NCBI RefSeq assembly: GCF_039729195.1
Contig: NZ_CP155796.1
Coordinates: forward strand, 2,232,001 to 2,296,000
From: Mycobacterium sp. DL
Lineage (GTDB): Bacteria; Actinomycetota; Actinomycetes; Mycobacteriales; Mycobacteriaceae
Length of the DNA: 64,000 nt
Direction: 5' to 3'
Below, piece by piece: positions 17,654-26,629 of this stretch (position 1 is the stretch's first letter; each line of letters opens with the position of its first letter). A program made the position numbers and the translations under genes. A model generated the notes under the pieces. It saw nothing but the letters and a program-made list of their open reading frames with translations, was not told the DNA's origin and searched no databases.

Positions 17654-18307
17654 TCACCGTTCGGCCGGCCGACCCTTCGTGAGGATGAACACGCTGATGC
17701 CGCACACCCACGCCGGGAACACCAGGGTGATCCACAGGCTTCGACTGACCACAAGAAGAAGGATCAACGCCAGCAGGTACGTGACGCCGGCCAGCCATCG
17801 TGGCATCAGCCTGGTGCGGATCCAGATGGTGGCCAGCGAGATCATGAACACGCCGGCAAAGCGCACCCCCCAGACGTTGCTGATCTGAAGCATCAGTGAC
17901 CGCGCGAAGTAGACGACTCCGTTCGAGGCGATCGCCGGGGTCTCGGCGACGATCAGGATCGCTCCGGCGATGGCCATCGAGACGGCGACCATGGCCAGAA
18001 ACAGCAGTCCGCTGCCCAGGAAGACGGACCCGAAGAACCGGTCCTCGAGGTCGCCGAGTTGGTCCCGCACGACCCCGATGAACCACAGGAACGCGATCCC
18101 GGCGAGCGGAGCCAGCACCAGTGCGATACCGATTCTGGTTTCGCCGCGGGTCACCCAGGAGATCTGGGCGAACGGATCATCGGGAATGGCGCTGCGCAGC
18201 AGGACCAGGCTGGTGGCGAACAACGCGGCGAACAGGATGCCGGCGACCCCCGCGGCACGCGGCGTCGTCAGGGTCTGGAACCTCTGGGTGCGATGTGCGT
18301 CGTTCAT
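17654..18307 (-). CDS. Multi-spanning membrane protein of unknown function
   Basis: 217 residues with six to seven hydrophobic segments, beginning at GVAGILFAALFATSLVLL and ending at LWITLVFPAWVCGISVFIL. Between them are LVLAPLAGIAFLWFIGVVRD, GLLFLAMVAVSMAIAGAIL, FAGVFMISLATIWI and WLAGVTYLLALILLLVV. No catalytic motif is seen. ATG 18307. Transcribed toward the DUF1206 gene and possibly with the DUF202 gene upstream, forming a three-gene membrane-protein set. I do not recognise a specific family. Confidence 0.8.
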   Translation of the reverse strand: MNDAHRTQRFQTLTTPRAAGVAGILFAALFATSLVLLRSAIPDDPFAQISWVTRGETRIGIALVLAPLAGIAFLWFIGVVRDQLGDLEDRFFGSVFLGSGLLFLAMVAVSMAIAGAILIVAETPAIASNGVVYFARSLMLQISNVWGVRFAGVFMISLATIWIRTRLMPRWLAGVTYLLALILLLVVSRSLWITLVFPAWVCGISVFILTKGRPAER

Positions 18308-18343
18308 GCGCGGCTTTCGTCGGGAGATTCTGCGGGTGTGCCG

Positions 18344-18721
18344 TTACAGCCGCAGGGTCACCCCGAGCAGCGCGATGACCCCGAGGCCGGAGACCAGTGC
18401 GGCGACGATGGAGGCGATCGAGTAGCGCATCGGGCCGAAATCCGATCGCAGCGTCGTCAGCTCCTGGCGGTGCTGGACCCAGCCCAGAATCAATGCGGTC
18501 AGACCGACGAGAATCATTGCGACACCGAAGACTTGAGGGCTCACGTACGGGTCGCGGAGCCGTTCGCTCTCCGACAGGTACCGGAAGATCTGGTAGATGG
18601 TGAAGCCGAAGGCGATCAGTGCCGTGCTGGTGCGGGTCCACGCCATCAACGTCCGCTCCAGCGCCAGCCGATTGCGCTCGGCGGCCAGTCGGGTGTTCGC
18701 GTCCAGCGCACGGTCCGGCAT
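18344..18721 (-). CDS. DUF202 family membrane protein (YidH-like)
   Basis: 125 residues. An N-terminal amphipathic part with LAAERNRLALERTLMAWTRT is the DUF202 signature. Three transmembrane helices follow: STALIAFGFTIYQIF, VFGVAMILVGLTALILGWV and IASIVAALVSGLGVIALLG. ATG 18721 is chosen because GGGAGG sits about 5 nt upstream; the GTG two codons earlier would leave no spacing. First of three membrane-protein genes on this strand. Molecular role unknown. Confidence 0.85.
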   Translation of the reverse strand: MPDRALDANTRLAAERNRLALERTLMAWTRTSTALIAFGFTIYQIFRYLSESERLRDPYVSPQVFGVAMILVGLTALILGWVQHRQELTTLRSDFGPMRYSIASIVAALVSGLGVIALLGVTLRL

Positions 18722-18872
18722 CGCCACCTCCCGGTCACTGATCGACGGAATCCGCAGGAGATTGAGGCTACTACCCGCAGCGCGAATCGCCGGGGCTGTG
18801 GACGAATTCGCGATTGGGGACAGCTGACGTTATCGGCGCGCTCCTGTCACCGGTGTGCTGCAGCGTGAAGGC

Positions 18873-19244
18873 ATGACAAGAACACAGAGCCGCGCCGAAA
18901 TCGGGGCGATGGGCGAGCAGCTTGCCGTCGACTATCTCGAACGGCTCGGGCTGCGGGTGCTCGCGCGCAACTGGCGGTGTCGCTATGGCGAGTTGGATGT
19001 CATCGCGGCCGACGACAACGCCCGGGCGGTGGTGTTCGTGGAAGTCAAGACACGCACCGGGGACCAGTTCGGCGGCGTCGAGCAGGCGGTGACTCCGACC
19101 AAGGTGCGCCGGCTGCGTCGGCTTGCCGGGCTGTGGCTGGCGCAGCAACAGGGCAGTTGGGCGGCGGTGCGCATCGATGTCATCACCATCCGGATCGGCC
19201 GACGCCGCACCCCGGAGATCACCCATATCCAGGGGGTGGGGTGA
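18873..19244 (+). CDS. YraN/UPF0102 endonuclease-fold protein
   Basis: 123 residues of the UPF0102 (YraN) family, a restriction-endonuclease-like fold. GAMGEQLAVDYLERLGLRVLA is split around the fold's first helix (key residues E and A-V-D-Y), then NWRCRYGELDVIA and VVFVEVKTRTG supply the ELD...EVK acidic-lysine core. Usually associated with DNA metabolism. ATG 18873 is preferred; GTG 18855 is possible. The stop overlaps the comM ATG, matching the Rv2898c-Rv2897c order. Confidence 0.9.
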   Translation: MTRTQSRAEIGAMGEQLAVDYLERLGLRVLARNWRCRYGELDVIAADDNARAVVFVEVKTRTGDQFGGVEQAVTPTKVRRLRRLAGLWLAQQQGSWAAVRIDVITIRIGRRRTPEITHIQGVG

Positions 19245-20752
19245 TGGCACTGGGCAGGGCCTTCTCCGTGGCGGTGCGCGGTGTGGAGGGTGAGATCGTC
19301 GAGATCGAGGCTGACATCGCCGCTGGGCTACCGGGGATCTATCTGGTGGGACTGGCCGATGCTGCACTGCGGGAGTCCCGTGACCGGGTGCGCGCGGCGA
19401 TCTCCAACTGCGGTTTCACCTGGCCGATGACGCGGCTGACGCTGGCGTTGTCCCCGGCGACGCTACCGAAGATGGGCAGCGTGTACGACCTCGCGCTGGC
19501 CGCAGCGGTGTTGTCGGCGGAAGACAAGAAGTTCTGGCCGCGGCTGGAGAAGACGGTGCTGCTCGGCGAACTCGCACTCGACGGCCGGGTGCGGCCGGTC
19601 AAGGGCGTGCTGCCCGCGGTGCTCGCCGCACGGAACCAGGGCCGGCCCGCCGTCATGGTGCCCATCGAGAACCTGGCCGAGGCCAGCCTTGTCGACGGCA
19701 TCGAGGTGTGGGGTATCCGCAGTCTGCGACAGTTGCGGGCCTGGTTGGCGGGCAAGGGCGATCTTGATGCTCGTGTCGAGAGCCCGCGGCACACGCCCGA
19801 GGCGGTGACGGATCTCAGCGATGTCGTCGGGCAGGGGCAGGCGCGCTACGCCGTCGAGGTCGCCGCGGCGGGCGCCCACAACCTCATGATGACCGGGCCA
19901 CCCGGGGTGGGGAAAACGATGTTGGCGCAGCGGCTTCCGGGCCTCCTTCCCCCCTTGGCCCATACCGAGTCGCTGGAGGTCACGGCGATCCATTCGGTGG
20001 CGGGGCTGTTGACCGGCGACGCGCCTCTGATCACCCGACCGCCGTTCGTCGCACCGCACCACACCGCCAGCGTCGCAGCACTCGTGGGTGGAGGTTCGGG
20101 GATGGCGCGCCCCGGTGCGGTGAGTCGCGCCCACAGGGGCGTGTTGTTCCTCGATGAGTTCGCGGAGATCAACAGCGGCGCGCTGGAGGCGCTTCGCACG
20201 CCGTTGGAGGACGGCGAGATACGTCTTGCCCGCCGCGACGGTGTCACCTGCTATCCATGCCGGATCCAGTTGGTGCTGGCTGCCAATCTGTGTCCGTGTG
20301 CGCCGCCTGATCCGCGCGACTGCATGTGCGGCGCGGCCGAGAGGAGGCGCTACCTGGGCAAGCTGTCGGGACCGCTGGCCGACCGGATCGACCTGCGCGT
20401 CGAGATGCACGCATCACGCGCGGGATCGTTCACTGAGGAGGAAGGAGAATCGACCTCCGTTGTCCGCGAACGGGTGTGGGCGGCAAGGAACGCTGCTCAA
20501 GAGCGGTGGCGTGCCCACGGCTTCGCGACCAATGCCGAGGTCAGCGGTTCGCTGTTGCGTCGCAGATTCCGGCCCAGTGCGGAGGCGATGAAACCGCTCA
20601 GGATGGCGGTGGACCGCGGGGCGGTGAGTATCCGGGGAATGGACCGCGCCGTGCGGGTCGCGTGGACTCTCGCCGACCTCGCCGGACGCACCTCGCCCAA
20701 CACAGAGGACGTGATGACGGCGATGAGCTTCCGACAGGTGGTGGGTCACTGA
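19244..20752 (+). CDS. comM: Mg-chelatase-like AAA+ ATPase ComM/YifB
   Basis: 502 residues. An N-terminal Lon-protease-like domain (FSVAVRGVEGEIVEIEADI) precedes an AAA+ domain with Walker A GPPGVGKT (218-225) and Walker B GVLFLDEF (299-306). A Cys-rich zinc-type segment follows (NLCPCAPPDPRDCMCG), then the Mg-chelatase C-terminal domain with VSIRGMDRAVRVAWTLADL. ComM is a hexameric helicase that promotes branch migration during natural transformation. ATG 19244 overlaps the yraN stop, and the stop overlaps the dprA ATG, so the three genes are translationally coupled. Confidence 0.94.
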   Translation: MALGRAFSVAVRGVEGEIVEIEADIAAGLPGIYLVGLADAALRESRDRVRAAISNCGFTWPMTRLTLALSPATLPKMGSVYDLALAAAVLSAEDKKFWPRLEKTVLLGELALDGRVRPVKGVLPAVLAARNQGRPAVMVPIENLAEASLVDGIEVWGIRSLRQLRAWLAGKGDLDARVESPRHTPEAVTDLSDVVGQGQARYAVEVAAAGAHNLMMTGPPGVGKTMLAQRLPGLLPPLAHTESLEVTAIHSVAGLLTGDAPLITRPPFVAPHHTASVAALVGGGSGMARPGAVSRAHRGVLFLDEFAEINSGALEALRTPLEDGEIRLARRDGVTCYPCRIQLVLAANLCPCAPPDPRDCMCGAAERRRYLGKLSGPLADRIDLRVEMHASRAGSFTEEEGESTSVVRERVWAARNAAQERWRAHGFATNAEVSGSLLRRRFRPSAEAMKPLRMAVDRGAVSIRGMDRAVRVAWTLADLAGRTSPNTEDVMTAMSFRQVVGH

Positions 20753-21876
20753 TGGAGAAACAGACTCGCCGCGCGTGGGCGTACCTGTCGAGGGTTGCCG
20801 AACCGCCCAATGCGCTGCTCGCTGATCTGGTGGCCACCGTTGGCGCTGTCGAAGCTGCCGAGCGGATCCGTCGTCGTGACGTCAAGGATCGGTTGAAGCG
20901 AGCCACCGAAGCTCGATTCGAGATCGATACCGCAGAACACGATCTCGCGATCCTGGAGCGGATGGGAGGGCGTCTGGTCACCGCCGATGACGACGAGTGG
21001 CCCTACCTGCCGTTCAGGTCGTTTGACGGTGCCGATCGCACGAAGTTGCCGAATGCCTATGCGCCATTGGTCCTCTGGGTGGTCGGCCCGTCGCGGATGA
21101 GTGACTTCACGCAGCGGGCCGCATCGATCGTCGGAACCCGGGCGGCGACCGCCTACGGTGAGCACATTGCCGCGGATCTGGCCGCCGGTCTGGCCGAGCG
21201 TGACGTAGCCGTGGTCTCCGGGGGTGCGTACGGGATCGACGGTGCGGCGCACCGCGCGGCGTTGGCTTCCGACGGCGAGACCGTCGCGGTTCTTGCCGCT
21301 GGGATCGACGTCCCCTATCCCGCAGGACATTCGGCTCTGCTGCACAGAGTCAGCCGGCACGGTCTGATCGTCAGCGAGTACCCGCCCGGCATGCGGCCGA
21401 CCCGTCGACAGTTCCTGACCCGCAACCGATTGGTGGCCGCGTTGAGTGGAGCCACAGTGGTCGTCGAGGCCGGAGCCCGAAGCGGCGCGCGCAACACGGC
21501 GGGGTGGGCCAAGGCATTGGGACGTCCGGTGGGTGCTGTTCCCGGACCTGTTACATCATCGTCGTCCGTCGGCTGCCACGAGTTGCTCGATCAACGTGTC
21601 AAGGTCGTCACCAGGGCGGCTGACGTCGTCGAACTGGTCGGTCGGATGGGCGAGTTGGCGCCGGAGGCGGTTCGGCCGACCTCCGAGGTCGACGAGCTGA
21701 GCGACCTCGAGCTGACGGTGTACGAAGCACTGCCCGGGCGTGGAACACGCACCGTGAACGAGATCGCGGTGGTGGCGGGGCTGCCGGTCGCTGATGTGCT
21801 CGGCCCGCTGACCATGCTGGATGTCCGCGGCCTCGTGACGCAGACGGATGGCTGCTGGAAGCTGAGGAGACACTAG
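20752..21876 (+). CDS. dprA: DNA-processing protein DprA
   Basis: 374 residues with the DprA Rossmann fold: ASIVGTRAATAYGE, VSGGAYGIDGAAHRAAL, VLAAGIDVPYP, FLTRNRLVAALS and VVEAGARSGARNTA. A C-terminal winged-helix-like domain follows (TVNEIAVVAGLPVADVLGPL). DprA loads RecA on incoming single-stranded DNA. An N-terminal extension of about 100 residues has helical content (DVKDRLKRATEARFEIDTAE). ATG 20752 overlaps the comM TGA. Linkage of comM and dprA is conserved in mycobacteria, where natural competence is not generally shown. Confidence 0.94.
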   Translation: MEKQTRRAWAYLSRVAEPPNALLADLVATVGAVEAAERIRRRDVKDRLKRATEARFEIDTAEHDLAILERMGGRLVTADDDEWPYLPFRSFDGADRTKLPNAYAPLVLWVVGPSRMSDFTQRAASIVGTRAATAYGEHIAADLAAGLAERDVAVVSGGAYGIDGAAHRAALASDGETVAVLAAGIDVPYPAGHSALLHRVSRHGLIVSEYPPGMRPTRRQFLTRNRLVAALSGATVVVEAGARSGARNTAGWAKALGRPVGAVPGPVTSSSSVGCHELLDQRVKVVTRAADVVELVGRMGELAPEAVRPTSEVDELSDLELTVYEALPGRGTRTVNEIAVVAGLPVADVLGPLTMLDVRGLVTQTDGCWKLRRH

Positions 21877-22012
21877 GACTCCCACCGCGTCTGCTGTGAA
21901 GAACTCAGCGGTCACGAGGTGACCCAGGCCGCGGGCGAACCGAACAGTGGGCAATGTCACGGCGTTTCGTGACTACGCTCACGTCGCCGATCGCCCGATG
22001 GTCCCCAACCGC

Positions 22013-22040
22013 GTAGTTCTATGGATAGAGAAGGAACTAC
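22013..22040. repeat. Inverted repeat GTAGTTC-N14-GAACTAC upstream of small gene
   Basis: Perfect 7-bp arms at 22013-22019 and 22034-22040, ending 17 bp before the ATG of the small gene at 22058. Position and form suit an operator or a small leader hairpin. No regulator family is recognised from the arms. This 181-bp gap after dprA (21877-22057) holds nothing else that I can support. Confidence 0.5.
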
Positions 22041-22057
22041 AGGTAAAGGGGCAACTG

Positions 22058-22303
22058 ATGCAGACATCGCGATGGAACCAGGTGCGGGACTTTTTCACCG
22101 ATGTCGCCGAGATCATGGCCGTTGCTCGAGCGCTTCAGGGTGGTTCGATCACCGCGAGCCAGGCCTCCGCGGCGATCAGCGGCACGCGCGGTCGCGGCAA
22201 CGGCGGGCCGCACGTTCGCAACGACGTAGACGAACACACCCGTGGTCCCCTGGACGGCGCGTATTCGGCCGACGACCGCTCCCAGCTGGTTTCCCAGCCA
22301 TAG
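22058..22303 (+). CDS. Small hypothetical protein
   Basis: 81 codons starting MQTSRWNQVRDFFTDVAEI. An N-terminal amphipathic helical half (MAVARALQGGSITASQASAAI) is followed by a polar Gly/Asp-rich tail. The ATG at 22058 is preceded by AAAGGGG with 6-nt spacing and by a perfect inverted repeat, and third codon positions are mostly G or C. These points favour a real gene. An overlapping frame is also open, and no known family is recognised, so confidence is moderate. The following 240 bp (22304-22543) is non-coding up to viuB. Confidence 0.5.
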   Translation: MQTSRWNQVRDFFTDVAEIMAVARALQGGSITASQASAAISGTRGRGNGGPHVRNDVDEHTRGPLDGAYSADDRSQLVSQP

Positions 22304-22503
22304 TTCGGACCCACTGAGCTGGACTCCGCGCTCGATAAGTCTCCGCCGTTGTCCCACAGGTGAACTCAACACATCGCTGCACCCTGGGCTTCACTGCAGA
22401 CGTTTGCGCTGCACCGGTGGGCTGATGTCTCGTCCAGCCGCTCAGGTGGGGGTCGGCTTCAGAACGTCGCGACGCTAGCGCCCTGCGACGGCGACGGCGC
22501 TCG

Positions 22504-22509
22504 TATAGT
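22504..22509 (+). promoter_or_regulatory. Possible -10 hexamer (TATAGT) for viuB
   Basis: TATAGT lies 34 bp upstream of the viuB GTG, within a GC-rich stretch. No convincing -35 box is seen at 16-18 nt. A GCGGAGG ribosome site follows at about 22528-22534. I looked for an IdeR iron box (two TTAGG-type halves) in 22304-22543 and found none. Confidence 0.35.
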
Positions 22510-22543
22510 CGAGGGGCAAGCTGAACAGCGGAGGTGGGTTGAG

Positions 22544-23377
22544 GTGGCAGGACGTCCCGTGCACACGTTCGAAGTGGTGCGCTCAGAGCAGTTGACCCGG
22601 CACATGGTCCGAGTCGTGCTCGGAGGCAGCGGTTTCGATACGTTCACCCCGAACGAGAGCACTGACGCGTACGTCAAGCTGGTCTTCGTCGACGACACCG
22701 TCGACGTCGGCACCCTCGAGCAACCGTTGACGCTGGACAGTTTCAAGTCACTCGACCACACCGTGCGCACCTACACCGTTCGTCACACCGACCCCGTGCG
22801 TCATGAGATCACGATCGACTTTGTCGTACACGGTGATCACGGCGTCGCGGGCCCTTGGGCCGCCTCGGCCGTTCCCGGGCAGCGTCTCTTCGTGATGGGA
22901 CCCAACGGCGGCTATGCACCGGATCCGGCGGCCGACTGGCACCTGCTGGCCGGCGACGAAGCGGCGCTTCCCGCGATCAGCGCCGCGCTGGAAGCGTTGC
23001 CCGACAACGCGATCGGCAAGGTGTTCATCGAGGTGGCCGGTCCTGAAGACGAGATCGAGTTGACCGCACCGGCCGGCGTCGACGTCGCGTGGGTTTTTCG
23101 CGGAGGTCGCGCCGACCTGATCGGTGACGAGCACGCCGGCGACCATGCCCCGCTGATCACCGCGGTGAAGGAAGCCCTGTGGTTACCCGGGCAAGTCCAG
23201 GTGTTCATCCACGGTGAAGCCCAGGCCGTCATGCACAACCTGCGGTCCTACATCCGCAAGGAACGCGGCGTGGATGCCAAGTGGGCCGGATCGATCTCCG
23301 GATACTGGCGGCGCGGCCGCACCGAGGAGACGTTCCGGCAGTGGAAGCGCGAACTCGCCGAAGCCGAAGCGAAATAG
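22544..23377 (+). CDS. viuB: Siderophore-interacting FAD-binding reductase, ViuB-like
   Basis: 277 residues of the SIP/ViuB group, which reduce ferric siderophores in the cytosol to release iron. The FAD-binding barrel includes RHMVRVVLGG and RTYTVRHTD (the RxYTxR flavin motif). The NAD(P)H-binding half carries WHLLAGDEAALPAI, VFIHGEAQAVMHNLR, RKERGV and the final SGYWRRGRTEE typical of the family. GTG 22544 follows GCGGAGG. Position between dprA and xerC matches viuB (Rv2895c). Iron control is not visible in the upstream DNA. Confidence 0.9.
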   Translation: MAGRPVHTFEVVRSEQLTRHMVRVVLGGSGFDTFTPNESTDAYVKLVFVDDTVDVGTLEQPLTLDSFKSLDHTVRTYTVRHTDPVRHEITIDFVVHGDHGVAGPWAASAVPGQRLFVMGPNGGYAPDPAADWHLLAGDEAALPAISAALEALPDNAIGKVFIEVAGPEDEIELTAPAGVDVAWVFRGGRADLIGDEHAGDHAPLITAVKEALWLPGQVQVFIHGEAQAVMHNLRSYIRKERGVDAKWAGSISGYWRRGRTEETFRQWKRELAEAEAK

Positions 23378-23413
23378 CCCTGCCCACCGGGTCGCCGATG
23401 GCACCCTGGGGCG

Positions 23414-24574
23414 ATGACCTTCGGTAACTACCAACTCGAGATCTACCTGCAGGGCCTGTCCGGGGTGCTGCCGTCGCTGCCCATGGACTACGCCGGCTGG
23501 GAGGCGAAGGCCGAAGTCGCCATGCCCCCGTCGATCTGGTCCTATGTGGCAGGCGGCGCCGGGGACGAGCAGACGCAGCGGGTCAATCGGACCGCCTTCG
23601 ACCGCTGGGGCCTGATGCCGAGGATGCTGGTCGGCGCCACAGAGCGCGTCCTCACCGTGGACCTGTTCGGCATGACGCTGCCGTCGCCGCTGTTCATGGC
23701 GCCGGTCGGGGTGATCGGCATCTGCGCGCAGACCGGTCATGGCGACCTGGCGGCCGCCCGCGCGGCAGCCCGCACCGGGGTTCCGATGGCTGTCTCCACG
23801 CTGACCGAGGACCCACTCGAGGACGTCGCCGCCGAATTCGGTGACACCCCGGGCTTCTTCCAGCTCTACACGCCGACCGATCGTGATCTCGCGGCCAGCC
23901 TGGTCAGCCGCGCCGAGGCCGCCGGGTACAAGGCGATCATCGTCACCCTGGACACCTGGATCCCGGGGTGGAGACCGCGGGACCTGGCGATGTCGAACTT
24001 CCCGCAGCTGCGAGGCCGCTGCCTGGCGAACTACACCAGCGACCCGGTCTTCCGCGCCTCGCTTGCCCAGCCACCCGAGGAGAACATGCAGGCTGCGATC
24101 ATGCAGTGGGTGCAGCTGTTCGGAAACCCCCTGACCTGGGATGACTTGGAGTGGCTGCGGTCGCTGACCGACCTGCCGCTGGTGCTCAAGGGCATCTGCC
24201 ATCCCGACGATGTCCGTCGCGCCAAGGACGGCGGTGTCGACGGCATCTACTGCTCCACCCACGGCGGACGTCAGGCCAACGGCGGGCTGCCCGCGATCGA
24301 TTGCCTGCCCGGCGTGGTCGAGGCCGCCGACGGGATGCCGGTGCTGTTCGACTCCGGTATCCGCAGCGGCGCCGACATCGTCAAGTCGCTGGCACTGGGG
24401 GCGACGGCCGTGGGAGTCGGCAGGCCCTACGCCTACGGGCTCGCCATCGGCGGCGAGGACGGCATCGTGCACGTGCTGCGGTCGCTGCTGGCCGAAACCG
24501 ACCTCATCATGGCCGTCGACGGATATCCCACGCGGTCTGATCTCACTCCGGACACGCTGCGGCGCGTCACCTGA
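23414..24574 (+). CDS. FMN-dependent alpha-hydroxy-acid oxidase, lactate 2-monooxygenase-like
   Basis: 386-residue TIM-barrel flavoenzyme. FMN and substrate residues are visible in [46 protein letters not shown] (active-site Lys), [16 protein letters not shown] (catalytic His and Arg) and [15 protein letters not shown]. The N-terminus ([13 protein letters not shown]) and length resemble mycobacterial lactate 2-monooxygenase, which makes acetate, CO2 and water from lactate. A lactate or other 2-hydroxyacid oxidase activity is equally possible. ATG 23414, 36 nt after viuB and about 30 nt before xerC. Confidence 0.88.
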   Translation: MTFGNYQLEIYLQGLSGVLPSLPMDYAGWEAKAEVAMPPSIWSYVAGGAGDEQTQRVNRTAFDRWGLMPRMLVGATERVLTVDLFGMTLPSPLFMAPVGVIGICAQTGHGDLAAARAAARTGVPMAVSTLTEDPLEDVAAEFGDTPGFFQLYTPTDRDLAASLVSRAEAAGYKAIIVTLDTWIPGWRPRDLAMSNFPQLRGRCLANYTSDPVFRASLAQPPEENMQAAIMQWVQLFGNPLTWDDLEWLRSLTDLPLVLKGICHPDDVRRAKDGGVDGIYCSTHGGRQANGGLPAIDCLPGVVEAADGMPVLFDSGIRSGADIVKSLALGATAVGVGRPYAYGLAIGGEDGIVHVLRSLLAETDLIMAVDGYPTRSDLTPDTLRRVT

Positions 24575-24606
24575 ATCGGTGGATCGACCTCTGCCACGGT
24601 GGGGGA

Positions 24607-25509
24607 GTGGAGGCCGTCCTCGAGGAGTTCGACGAATACCTCGCGCTGCAGCGTGGCCGCTCGGAGCACACGCGGCGCGCCTATCTCGGTGACCTTCGGT
24701 CGCTGTTCGACTTCCTCGCGAACCGTGCCCCCGACGCAGGCCTGCGTGGCCTGACGCTGCCGGTGCTGCGCTCCTGGCTTGCTGCGCAGGCCGCCACCGG
24801 CGCCGCCCGTGCGACGCTGGCCCGGCGCACCTCGGCCGTGAAGACGTTCACCGCATGGGCGGTGCGTCACGGACTGTTGACCGAGGATCCCGCGACCCGT
24901 CTGCAGGTGCCCAAGGGTCGGCGCACGCTCCCGGCGGTGCTGCGTCAGGATCAGGCGATCGATGCCATGGATGCGGCGAAATCCGGTGCCCAACAGAATG
25001 ATCCGCTCGCACTCCGGGACCGTTTGATCGTCGAGATGCTTTATGCGACCGGCATCCGCGTCAGCGAACTGTGCGGGCTGGACATCGACGACATCGACAG
25101 CTCCCGCCGGGTGCTGCGGGTGCTGGGCAAGGGGAACAAGCAGCGCACCGTGCCCTACGGCGAGCCTGCGCACATCGCTGTGACGGCGTGGCTGGCCGAC
25201 GGGCGGCCTGCGCTGGCCGGCAGCGATTCAGGGGCTGCCCTGCTCCTCGGTGCCCGCGGCGGGCGGCTCGACCCGCGACAGGCACGCACCGTCGTGCATC
25301 AGACGATGGCCGCAGTCACGGGTGCCCCCGACATCGGGCCGCACGGACTGCGCCACAGTGCTGCCACGCATCTTCTCGAGGGCGGGGCAGATCTGCGGGT
25401 GGTGCAGGAACTGCTGGGTCACTCGTCGCTGGCCACCACGCAGCTGTACACGCATGTGTCGGTGGCGCGACTGCGTGCTGTGCACGACCAGGCCCACCCC
25501 CGGGCTTAG
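24607..25509 (+). CDS. xerC: Tyrosine recombinase XerC
   Basis: 300 residues. The N-terminal SAM-like core-binding domain is followed by a catalytic domain with the full tyrosine-recombinase set: R151, K175 (GKGNKQR), H246 and R249 (HGLRHSA), H272 (LLGHSS) and nucleophile Y281 (TQLYTH). With XerD it resolves chromosome dimers at dif. Start is GTG 24607. Place between the viuB region and rpsB matches Rv2894c. No phage or integron signs surround it, so it is the housekeeping enzyme. A hairpin terminator follows. Confidence 0.94.
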   Translation: MEAVLEEFDEYLALQRGRSEHTRRAYLGDLRSLFDFLANRAPDAGLRGLTLPVLRSWLAAQAATGAARATLARRTSAVKTFTAWAVRHGLLTEDPATRLQVPKGRRTLPAVLRQDQAIDAMDAAKSGAQQNDPLALRDRLIVEMLYATGIRVSELCGLDIDDIDSSRRVLRVLGKGNKQRTVPYGEPAHIAVTAWLADGRPALAGSDSGAALLLGARGGRLDPRQARTVVHQTMAAVTGAPDIGPHGLRHSAATHLLEGGADLRVVQELLGHSSLATTQLYTHVSVARLRAVHDQAHPRA

Positions 25510-25516
25510 TCCACCC

Positions 25517-25578
25517 CGCCGAGATTGCGTTCCAGCCGGCCCGCACGTGATCTTTCTCTGCTGGATGCAATTCCGGCG
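25517..25578. terminator. Hairpin after xerC, member of a repeated palindrome family
   Basis: Imperfect inverted repeat with arms 25517-25536 and 25560-25578, sharing GCCG..ATTGC...TCCAGC with a second copy at 26540-26602. It starts 7 bp after the xerC stop and ends before the next gene at 25646. There is no T-run, so it is either an intrinsic terminator of the T-less mycobacterial kind or a REP-like element. Confidence 0.6.
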
Positions 25579-25645
25579 ATGAGGCGACCGGCGGTAGGGT
25601 TGGCAGGCGTAGAGATGTCAAAGCCGAAGGAATTGAACAGTTTTC

Positions 25646-26524
25646 GTGAATCGTTCAACGGTGGACCTGCCCTGCGCATCGGTGTCGGTCCTCGAGTGGA
25701 ACCCCTCGAGCGCGCCGGAACGGACGGTGCTGCTCCTGCACGGCGGCGGGGTGGACAGCGCGTCGCTGTCGTGGGGTGGCATCGGGCCGCTCCTCGCCGA
25801 GGCCGGGTTCCGGGTGATCGCCCCCGACCACCCCGGTTACGGCCACAGCCCCAACCCGACCTGGCAGGCGACCCAGCGGCGGCTCGTCGACTACGTCGGT
25901 GAGCTTGTCGACGCGCTGGAGCTGCGCCGGTATGTAGTCGGCGGGCTGTCACTCGGCGGTGGAATGGCGCTGGGCCACGTGCTCGAGCGACCGGAGCGGG
26001 TGAGCGGTGCAGCGCTGTTCGGCAGCTACGGCATCATGCACCGGTTGTCAGTCGATCGACTCTCTGGCATCCGGCAGTTCGTCACCTGGGTGATGCTGCG
26101 TACCGGACTGTTGAGGGCAGCGACCAGGTGGTTCAGCGGCAGTCGGGCCGGCATGCGGTGGTCGTTGGCGTCACTGATCCGCGATCCCGACGCTCGCACA
26201 CCCGCATTGGTCGACGAGGTGATTGCCGCGGCGGCGCAGGGCCGGGGACTCGACATGTTCGACCAGTGGCAGCATGAGCAGATCCGGTGGTGCGGGATGG
26301 CCACCGACTACACCCCGCAACTGGCGTCGTTCCCGCGCCCGGCGCTGGTCGTGCACGGTGATCGGGATGCCGGAGTGCCGGTGGCCGCGGCCGAAGCGGC
26401 CGCCGCCGCGATGCCCGACGCCCGGCTCGTGGTGGTTCCCGGAGCCGGTCACTGGGTGCAGCGAGATCGCCCCGACGTCGTGCTGGCAACGATGGTCGGC
26501 TTCCTGCGATCGCTGCCTGCCTGA
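25646..26524 (+). CDS. Alpha/beta-fold hydrolase
   Basis: 292 residues of the alpha/beta hydrolase fold. The oxyanion strand is VLLLHGGGVDS, then APDHPGYGHS. The nucleophile elbow is GLSLGGGMA, with the acid in VVHGDRDAGVP and the histidine in VPGAGHWVQRDRP. The full triad suggests an active esterase, haloperoxidase-like or epoxide-hydrolase-like enzyme; substrate unknown. Start is GTG 25646. It lies between two copies of the same palindromic hairpin, so it is probably transcribed alone. Confidence 0.85.
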   Translation: MNRSTVDLPCASVSVLEWNPSSAPERTVLLLHGGGVDSASLSWGGIGPLLAEAGFRVIAPDHPGYGHSPNPTWQATQRRLVDYVGELVDALELRRYVVGGLSLGGGMALGHVLERPERVSGAALFGSYGIMHRLSVDRLSGIRQFVTWVMLRTGLLRAATRWFSGSRAGMRWSLASLIRDPDARTPALVDEVIAAAAQGRGLDMFDQWQHEQIRWCGMATDYTPQLASFPRPALVVHGDRDAGVPVAAAEAAAAAMPDARLVVVPGAGHWVQRDRPDVVLATMVGFLRSLPA

Positions 26525-26539
26525 GGCCAGGATTCCCCG

Positions 26540-26602
26540 CGCCGGAATTGCGTTCCAGCAGGCTCGCTCTCGCAACACCGCTGCTGGAGTGCAATTCCGG
26601 CG
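26540..26602. terminator. Bidirectional hairpin terminator, second copy of palindrome family
   Basis: Arms 26540-26560 and 26582-26602, 21 bp each, with only two mismatches that become G-U pairs in RNA. It sits between the convergent hydrolase gene (stop 26524) and the M23-like gene (stop 26630). The arms match the hairpin after xerC, 1 kb upstream. Confidence 0.75.
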
Positions 26603-26629
26603 AGGAAAGAGCCCGAGCCGGTTCCGGCG

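Noticed and set aside
22021..22317. Alternative open frame overlapping the small gene after dprA
   Set aside because: It lacks a ribosome site at its ATG, and the other frame has AAAGGGG at proper spacing.
22304..22543. IdeR iron box in front of viuB
   Set aside because: No TTAGG-type dyad could be found in the interval.
24607..25509. Reading the tyrosine recombinase as a phage or integron integrase
   Set aside because: Length, motifs and synteny fit housekeeping XerC; no att site, tRNA or phage gene is nearby.
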